Source: Ignelater luminosus | Lineage: Eukaryota; Arthropoda; Insecta; Coleoptera; Elateridae | Length of the DNA: 64,000 nt | NCBI GenBank assembly: GCA_011009095.1 | Contig: VTPC01090693.1 | Location: 86,503-150,502, forward strand | Direction of reading: 5' to 3' | Part shown: in pieces, positions 57,131-64,000 of the stretch | Layout: every line of letters starts with the position of its first letter | How positions within the stretch are numbered: position 1 is the first letter of the stretch | Program-made: the position numbers and the translations under genes | Notes under the pieces: model-generated | The model's input: only the letters and a program-made list of their open reading frames with translations | What the model was told of the DNA's origin: nothing | The model's database searches: none

Positions 57131-59500
57131 TATCTCACGAATTGTGTACAAAGTGTTATGCACAACAGTTGAATTTTTTACAAATGGAACTATTTTTGCT
57201 GCTCTCAATCATGGACTAACTACTATTGATCAAGATTTTGTAAATATTAATTCAAAGTAGCAGCTGAATCTCATTGTTCAAAATGATAGCAACGTACTTA
57301 GCAACAATGTAAACAGCAAACAAATTTTGCTATTATTGCACGAGTGCGGTAATCTAAATGTTATCGCACGTGTTCGGTAATCTCAAACATTACATTATCT
57401 CAGTGAGTACGATTTATAAGATATATCTCACGGTTGTACATAAATACATTTTCCTACATAAATAGTTGAAAATTCTCAAACTTTTCCCTTGGTTGTCGGT
57501 TATCCTGAGAGTAACGTAGCACTTTTCGTCAACAACACATAGCTTCCACCGAGAATAGTTTAGTAGACTAACTAACGTAACAAGAATAGCTGTGAAACGT
57601 GAATAACGAAGATTAAGAGTCACAACATTGAAGGTGTTGTTCTTTAATGCTGTACAAAAATAACGCCAGTTAGATGCAATTCACCTAATATATAGACGTA
57701 GTAAACTAGTAAATCTTAAACTTCTCAATTTTTTTCATTGAGCATTTTTTAATAATTTAACAATTCACAATCACGTCTTGCTATCGCAAGCTTTACCAGA
57801 CGAGTTCACAAAAGCTTGAATAAACCGGCACGTTTGATTTAATGATAATAAGCAAAATTTCAACTATTTGTGTCTAATTCAGGAAAGAAATTCTTAAAAG
57901 AATAAAATGTTTGGGAGGCTGGTTTATTTATTTTGCTGTTTGTACAATATTACGGATTTATTTTTTAATAAAAATTTAAAATAAATTTTATACAGGCTCA
58001 GATTATTTAGAACTTGCAATTATAAATTGAAATAACCTCGTCCCTCCTTTTGGTAGGAGATTTTCTCAAAAGTCTATTTGAGTCACAATGATCCAGGTTA
58101 TAAATGTTTGATGTAAAACAAAGGAAGTAATAATGAGAAAGGCTTCCCAAAGGGAAAGGATCTTTCACGTAATTTTAGCCCATTTTACAACAGCAGAGTG
58201 TTAACCAAACGTTTTTACACCAGAGATATTGAATGTGATAATTAACTACTTGTTTAACCCCTTTCGTTAGAATAGCCAACACATATCTAAATTTAAATTT
58301 AGAACCTAAGAGTAACAATGCAACCGTCAGTCATTACAACAAGAAACGTGAACTTTTTTCCGTCTCTGTTAATGCCACTTGTATACGTTAATTAGTGAAA
58401 TGGAAAACAAAACACAAAAATGTAATTAAGGAAAAATGTCAACAACGAAACGTTTTGAATTCTGAAACCAACATGTAGGACAATAAAAATTCAATGTGAA
58501 AGTAAATTATGTTGCCTTATTGCATTATAAGTCATTTATATTGAGCGACCGCTGACGTAAATGCCTTTTTTTTAGCAGCGCCCTACAGAAAATCTCATTT
58601 TTGAATAAAAACAAAGTTCTCAGCTTCTTCCTGGTATTGATTTATACAGTCAAAAGTATTTTATTTCAAAATAGCATAAAAAAGAATGACAAGCACACAT
58701 CACTAACCAAAGAAAACATTTATTTTACAAAAGATATCGCTGTCACGTTTCATTCTCCCTATAGTCTCAAACTTTAACCTTACGACTTTTCATGTCGCCA
58801 GAAGCTTAAAAATACTTTTGGATTTTACGGATTTTACAACTGTTTCTGTCATTCTTTAATATTGTATCTTTTAAAAAGATTTAAAGCTCTCTTTTATACA
58901 GGAAAAAGCAGAAAAAAGGCAAAAAAGAAACATGAAAGGGTTGTTTAGATAGGTATATGCTTTTCGTTTACTAATGCTCGATTGTGGATTTCCGCAAATG
59001 TAGCACCAATACGCTAGTGGTTGGCAATCGGAAGTTTAAACGTATGCAGGGGCTGCTGAATCGAGCAAATATTTTATCTAGCAAATACGCCTGCTGCAGG
59101 AATAAGAAGTTCCCCCATTCCTGATGTATTTATCGGACATTGCAGGCCAAACCGACCGTGAACTAGAATAAACGTTTCTAGCGACACTGCATTAGTCCGC
59201 CAAGTTCGCGACAAAAAGATTTTATTACGAAACCTTCCTTCAATAGTTTTTGTATTCACTGGAGTGTAGAAAGAAGTCGCTTTTGAATGACTTTTTTAAA
59301 GATACCATAAAATTCCTTTTAAATATGTGTTCAGGTTTTTTTTTCTATTTATTTTGATCAAAGTTTTATTTATGGGAAGAATTCTCTTTTTTAAACAATT
59401 TATTTTTATTTCCCAGGGGTATCATAAAAGATAAACTCTTTCTAAAGAAACAAATATTGAGATCTTTATGTAGAAATTCCAATACTAATTTTGTTTTCAG
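57131..59500. other. Intron sequence; short direct repeat and a G/C-richer block
   Basis: At 57332-57387 two units of about 30 bp (GCACGAGTGCGGTAATCTAA and GCACGTGTTCGGTAATCTCA) lie in tandem and may be one end of a MITE. At 58960-59260 the sequence is richer in G+C, with no repeat or coding signature; it lies about 250 bp before exon C. Nothing else was recognised. Confidence 0.45.
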
Positions 59501-59613
59501 GTCGTCCCGACCAGGTCCACAACTGTACAGTATCAAACATTTCGATGACATCGTTCGCAATAAAATGTTCAGAAGGCTTTAATGGAGGTCTTCCCCAGTC
59601 ATTTCTGTTAGAA
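59501..59613 (+). CDS. Sidestep-family receptor, exon C (start of the FN3 domain)
   Basis: The acceptor TTGTTTTCAG ends at 59500; the donor is GAA|GTAAGT after 59613. The first two bases complete the glycine codon begun by exon B, giving IIAAG|GRPDQVHNCTVSNISMTS in register, then FAIKCSEGFNGGLPQSFLLE, ending in phase 0. The NCT...S...C-EGFxGGLPQxFxLEV pattern is the first half of the fibronectin III domain that follows the last Ig domain in Side-family receptors. Three exons joining in the right phases across more than 50 kb is strong support for one gene. The rest of the FN3, transmembrane segment and tail lie beyond the window. Confidence 0.9.
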
Positions 59614-61059
59614 GTAAGTAGCAATTTAAATTTACTCTTTTTTCTTTACTTTAAATCTTGTTTTCAAAAGAGCTTTAACTTTTTTTGTGTAACAATCTTA
59701 GTGCGCTGTATAGCGATCGACCAAATAGTAAGAGCGTAATAAAAAATGTAATTAAGAGTGATAAAGCTTTCGTAAGCTCCAATTACGTGGAATTGGCAAC
59801 AGGAAAAAAGGGATATTTGACGTCCAATTACCTGCCACAATCTTGGAATTCACTTTATTAAAGTTACGGAAGGAAATATCAAAGGGAAAAGGTTATTCGT
59901 TAAGGTGGTCAAACTGAGACTGCTATAGGACGAAATCGTTTTGGAATTAAATTAATATTAGCCGCTTCTTTGTTAGATATATATATATATAGCTAAAAAA
60001 GCTTTTTTATGATTTATTTAAAATCAAACTGAGATCGCAACATAAACAGATGTAATAAACATTTTACAGAGTTTCATTTTCTTATATATTTCACTAGAAT
60101 AAATATTTTTAGGAATGAATACGCCAAGTTACTATTTTCTAGCAAGAACGTAAAACTTAATTTAAAAGCTAACTTGGTAACAAGTTTGTGCAAAAGGCAA
60201 TTTCTTAGTAACGTAATAAAAAGATTAATATCTTTCAAGCGTGTCTGTTAAATTCTTTATTGGGTTAATATTTTAAATGTTTCAGTAAATTAAATCTCCT
60301 CCAAATTTAGCGCTTATTCAAATAAAGAAAGATAGAGCCGGTTCATAAGTCAATGAGACATTATCCCCCTTACTTACGACTTACAGTCGTGAAACGCCGC
60401 ATATAACACTAAACGCGTTTATGTAAGACTATAAGTCCTAGCCCTAGCTGTTCTAAAATTCTTTAAATTTTGATAGAACTAATACTGGATTTGGCTGGGT
60501 TGTCAAGTTTCTCTTGCAATATCACTGGTTGCCTACGGTTTAAGTATTAAGCCTTAGAGTTTCATTAATTTATCAACAGGATTTACATTCTATTAAATGT
60601 TTGACTTCAATTCTAGAAATCTAGTAGCAACAATATTTTGCTACTTATTGAGTAACTGACGTTTGTGACACATTCATTATTATCTGTGGTGTCATATTAT
60701 GTGTTCTAAGGCAATGACTTGCAATTTTCCTAATATTTATATGTCAGTCAAAAGACCACGATCCTGTAATCTTAACATGATTTTTATAACTTTTGGATTG
60801 CAATTCCGTAGCTCAAATAAAAAATCTTGGCTTGTTTGTAGAGGACATCGACATTAGAAACTTGTATAAAATAAGATATTAAAGCGTTGCTTTCGCTAGG
60901 TTCCTGTGCCCGTTTGCCACTCATCAGTGAATTTCACTCCAGGTTGCCCGCACTTTTTTAAATTCAAATCGTTAGATTTTTGACTTTTTGAGGCTTTGAC
61001 TAACAATTTTTGTCCACAAAACGAATTACTGTAAGACAGCAGCGTACATTAGGTACAAG
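59614..61059. other. Intron sequence, no gene seen
   Basis: Holds a short (AT)n run at 59977-59991. No coding motif was found. A moderately G/C-rich stretch at 59770-59870 next to the exon is unassigned. Confidence 0.5.
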
Positions 61060-62746
61060 CAACAGTCGTAGGAGAGATTTGGCAGGAAAATAGTGGAAAA
61101 TTTTGAGCAGGATCAGAAATTGTTTTATCGAGTTTTAAGGAACATGAGGAAAGAGTCATAGTGCCATATTAAACAAGTAAAAGATAAGGGTGGAAAAGTG
61201 TTACAGGAAAAGGGAGAGATGATTGGAAAGACGGAACCTTTGGAAGTTACCCCTGGTAACGTTGGACACAGTATCAAAACCTTTTTGTGAAGGGGAGCTG
61301 GGAGGCCGGAAAGGCAGCTGGTCACGACCATATATCACCAGAAATGGTTAAGTACCTTGGACCTGAACGCAGGGGCATGATGCTAAGGATTTGTAACTTA
61401 GCTCTTGCGCAAAGAATCTGTCGGGCGATTGAAAAGTTTCTATCATTGCCCCCGATATTCAAGAAAGGGAATGGGAGAGATTGTAAAAATTACCAAGGGA
61501 TATTTTTACTGAGTGTCCCTGGCAAGGTATATTGCAGAATGCTAGAAAGAAGACTACTAGACGCCGTCGAAGATAAAACAGACGAAGTTTTGAGAAACTA
61601 GAAGTACTCAAGACCTGATCTTCTCGATAAGACAATTGAGCGAAAGGGCAGCTATATATCAAAGGAGCATCTACTGTGCCTTCATAGACCTGGAAACAGC
61701 CTTTGATTGTATGCCAAGGGCACATCTCTGGCGGACCCTGGAGGATTACGGTGTGAACAAACATCTTGTCGAGGCGATAAAGAGCAATTACAATGACTGT
61801 AGGAACTATGTAAGGACAAGTTATACGGCATCATCTGACTTTTAGATTACGAGAAGTGTGAAGAAGGGTTGCATCCTCAGCCCCCCGTGGTTTATCGTTA
61901 TGATGGACAGTGTGGTGGTCACTAGAAAATGGTCCAAGTAAGGTTTTTCTAAACTTGCTTTTGCAGATGACGTTACGTTGCTTGAGGGATGTACTAAAGA
62001 CCTTCAACACAACCTGAACGTGTGGAACAAGCTTTTAAAATGTGACATGAAAATTAATACCGGCAAGACGAGAACTATGATTCTTTCACGACACGGGGGC
62101 ATAAAACGCAACATTTACATTGATAAGGCTAAACTGGTACAAGTAGAAAATTTCAAGTACCTTGGCTCCGTATATCACGAATCGAGCAAGATCGGCGAGT
62201 AGAGTGGCTGCAACCAGCCGACTGTTCCATGCCCTCAGAACGGGATTCCTTGCCAAGCGTGAAGTGTCCAAGAATATCAAGAAAGTACTGTACAATATCG
62301 TTTTTATTTCCACAATTATCTGTGGGAGCAAGAGCTGGATTCTGGGGAAATCAGCAGCAGCAAATAGCAGGCTATGAAGATGCGTTTTCTGAGAAAAATC
62401 GAGGGCAAATCTCGAAGAGATCGTGTCAAAAACGACACCATCCGCAGCTCTGCGAAAGTAAAATACCTGTTGGAGAAGATGGAGCAAGGCCAGCTAAGAT
62501 GGTGCGGGCACCTGATTAGAATTTCAGACACCAGAGTAGTCAAACTCTCTTATGAGGGCAGACCAGATCCGGCTTGTAAGAGGAGACCAAAGAAAACTTG
62601 GTCTTGCCAGATCCAGGAGATTTTGAGAAGAAGAAACACCACCCTCGCCGAAGCCACTCGCTTGGCCAAAGACACGGCAAGCTAGAAGAAATTCTGGAAA
62701 ACCTCGATACCAACCGGTGCAAGAGGACGCAATTAAGTAAGTAAGT
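61060..62746 (+). mobile_element. LINE 3' part (RT and C-terminal domain) with (AAGT)n end
   Basis: The + frames give FEQDQKLFYRVLRNMRK (pre-RT), GRKGSW/KAAGHDHISPEMVKYL (61310), KGNGRDCKNYQGIFLLSVPG then KVYCRMLERRLLDAVEDKT (61468), CAFIDLETAFDCMPRAHLWR (61678) and KLAFADDVTLLEGCTKDLQ across a frame change (61958; catalytic ADD kept). NTGKTRTMILS and VENFKYLGSVYHES follow, then a C-terminal block LRKIEGKSRRDRVKNDTIRS, GQLRWCGHLIRISDTRVVKL and RPKKTWSCQIQEILRRRN. It ends in TTAAGTAAGTAAGTAAAAA (62733-62751), a simple-repeat tail. It is 5' truncated, with frameshifts and stops. Confidence 0.87.
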
Positions 62747-62959
62747 AAAAACCAATTATTCAATTACTGAGTACCATAGCAAGAATGCTCTCTAGACGTT
62801 GTTTGTCAATTAACATGCAAGGAAGTCCGTTAAAAAATGTTGTAGCTTGTAGCATTGCAAGTCAAGCGTCGTCGAAATGTGTTTTTAGGGCCTCTTTAAA
62901 TGTTAAAACGTCATCAGTGTTATGAGTCAACTTTAATCTTTTACTTTCTTTTATTCCTT

Positions 62960-63595
62960 TAGTTAGGTTCTCTGTTAGTTTGCGTCAGACCTTTTGGTGC
63001 TATAAAGATTAACATTTTTTGGATCGTGACCGAATCCAAGCTCATCACAATTCCAAACTAAATAATTATCTCCAGAATCAATTTTCTCTTCTTTAACCAG
63101 TTTCTTTAATGTTTTGTATCCATTTGCTATGACATAAGGATCTGCTCTTCGAACCCTTTGTTGTCCCAATATTTCACCTTTCCTGATAGATAAGTCTGGA
63201 TGTCTTTCCATAAACAGTTTAACCCAATTATCTTTCAGGCCTTTTTCTCCACATCTTATGTAAATTCCCGAATCTTTGACGAATTCTTTTACAAGTTTTT
63301 TTTTGGTAAAACCCTATCTATCCCCCACCCCCTTGCCCCATTTATGCAAGACTAGAGTAAGGGTTTCTACATCTTGTTCTGATAATTCTGATTTTCTTTC
63401 TTCACCTAAAGAACGTTTCTCCTGTTTGTAGTGTTTTCTCAATGTTGACCTTACAATGCCATATCGTGTAGCAGCAGCACCTAAAGAGTACCCTTGCTTC
63501 ACAAGGCGTATCGCATTTTCCATATTTTCCAATGGATAGTTGCACCTTTCTTGTCCATAGTTGGTTGGTGAGGCATTTTCAACTGTGAGAAACAT
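62960..63595 (-). pseudogene. pogo-type transposase, N-terminal half, truncated
   Basis: ATG at 63595. CNYPLENMENAIRLVKQGYS then LGAAATRYGIVRSTLRKHY is a psq-type helix-turn-helix. A CENP-B-type region follows with a break near 63310-63215 (VKEFVKDSGIYIRCGEKGLK). Next come MERHPDLSIRKGEILGQQRV, RRADPYVIANGYKTLKKLVK and YLVWNCDELGFGHDPKNVNL, the start of the DDE_1 domain, where the CDE Asp is catalytic. The frame stops at 62975 and homology ends near 62960, close to the tail end of the LINE at 62746. The C-terminal half is absent. Upstream sequence has subterminal repeats. Confidence 0.83.
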
Positions 63596-64000
63596 TGAAT
63601 CGTTGTTTCTTGTACCGTACTTTGTCTCTTATTGCCCTGATAAAACTGGATACATTAAGAGACAGTAAATATTCTAGAGAATTGTTAAGAAAGTTAGAAT
63701 AAACTTTAGCCGGTAAAAGAAATATGTTCATTTTTAATTAGAACTCATAATTAGACAAATCAAAGTTTTGTGTACACTCAATGGTAAATAAGAGACAAAG
63801 TTGGGGACTGGGAGAATTTTAAGTATTTTCAAAAAATTGTATATCAACTTACTTTTGTAATTACACAAAACACCAATTAATTCCTTCCACTGTATCTCAC
63901 CTTTCCTTCGTGATTTTTAGTGCAAAATATAAACGCTGTCTCCTATTAGCCCTGTTTTTTTATTACCCTCCTTTTTCCCTATGACTAATTTTTGGTTTTT
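63596..64000. repeat. Terminal region of the pogo-type element with repeated AATAAGAGACA motif
   Basis: The minus strand has CAGGGCAATAAGAGACAAAG (63640-63621) and CAGGGCTAATAGGAGACAGC (63956-63937). The + strand has TTAAGAGACAGTAA (63656) and GGTAAATAAGAGACAAAGTT (63783-63802). Four variants within 340 bases, just upstream of the transposase start, look like subterminal transposase sites. The outermost may be the terminal repeat. No matching end was seen on the other side. Confidence 0.55.

Noticed and set aside
57332..57387. Pair of about 30-bp direct repeats with GCACG words, considered as a complete MITE
   Set aside because: No partner end or target duplication could be found, so only noted as part of the intron.

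Overview
This is AT-rich eukaryotic genomic DNA from an arthropod, almost certainly an insect. It contains three spliced exons of a Sidestep-family (Ig/FN3 cell-surface receptor) gene on the + strand, and its transposable elements are typical of insects. Nothing bacterial or viral was seen. I could not fix the order; a beetle-like repeat content is only an impression.

Host gene. The exons lie at 6775-6934 (end of one Ig domain), 26437-26730 (a complete Ig domain) and 59501-59613 (start of the FN3 domain). All three have AG/GT splice signals and their phases match (1-1, 1-1). They are separated by introns of about 19.5 kb and 32.8 kb, so about 99% of the window is intronic or upstream sequence filled with repeats.

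Layout. 1-1571: LINE remnant (-). 1850-2440: piggyBac remnant (-). 2445-5250: copia element (-) with 5' LTR and primer site, split by a 473-bp inverted-repeat element. 6775-6934: exon A. 8745-9900: pogo-type transposase remnant (+). 10182-10400: Tc1 scrap. 12115-15636: complete 3.5-kb Sola-like DNA transposon (4-bp AATT duplication, spliced transposase gene with tandemly duplicated exons). 17790-18841: second pogo-type remnant. 19207-21757: complete 2.55-kb pogo-type transposon with TA duplication and a PHD-like tail. 22620-23940: Jockey-like LINE (-). 24068-24356: 51-bp perfect inverted repeats enclosing a hammerhead ribozyme. 26437-26730: exon B. 28914-30038: mariner with an open transposase frame. 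32208-33560: Jockey-like LINE (-). 35651-36333: 683-bp foldback element. 38618-39912: a different mariner. 40175-40725: hAT-type MITE. 41801-44722: R1-like LINE bordered by 148-150-bp repeats. 44815-45170: copia RNase H scrap. 48055-49253: second copy of the first mariner. 50860-54524: LINE with ORF1, ORF2 and an (ATA)n tail. 59501-59613: exon C. 61060-62746: another LINE. 62960-64000: N-terminal part of a further pogo-type element.

The best candidate for something little described is the ribozyme-bearing inverted-repeat unit at 24068-24356. Next are the Sola-like element, with its symmetric phase-1 exon duplication and array of subterminal repeats, and the 683-bp foldback. Apart from the host exons and one mariner frame, every coding region is visibly broken.
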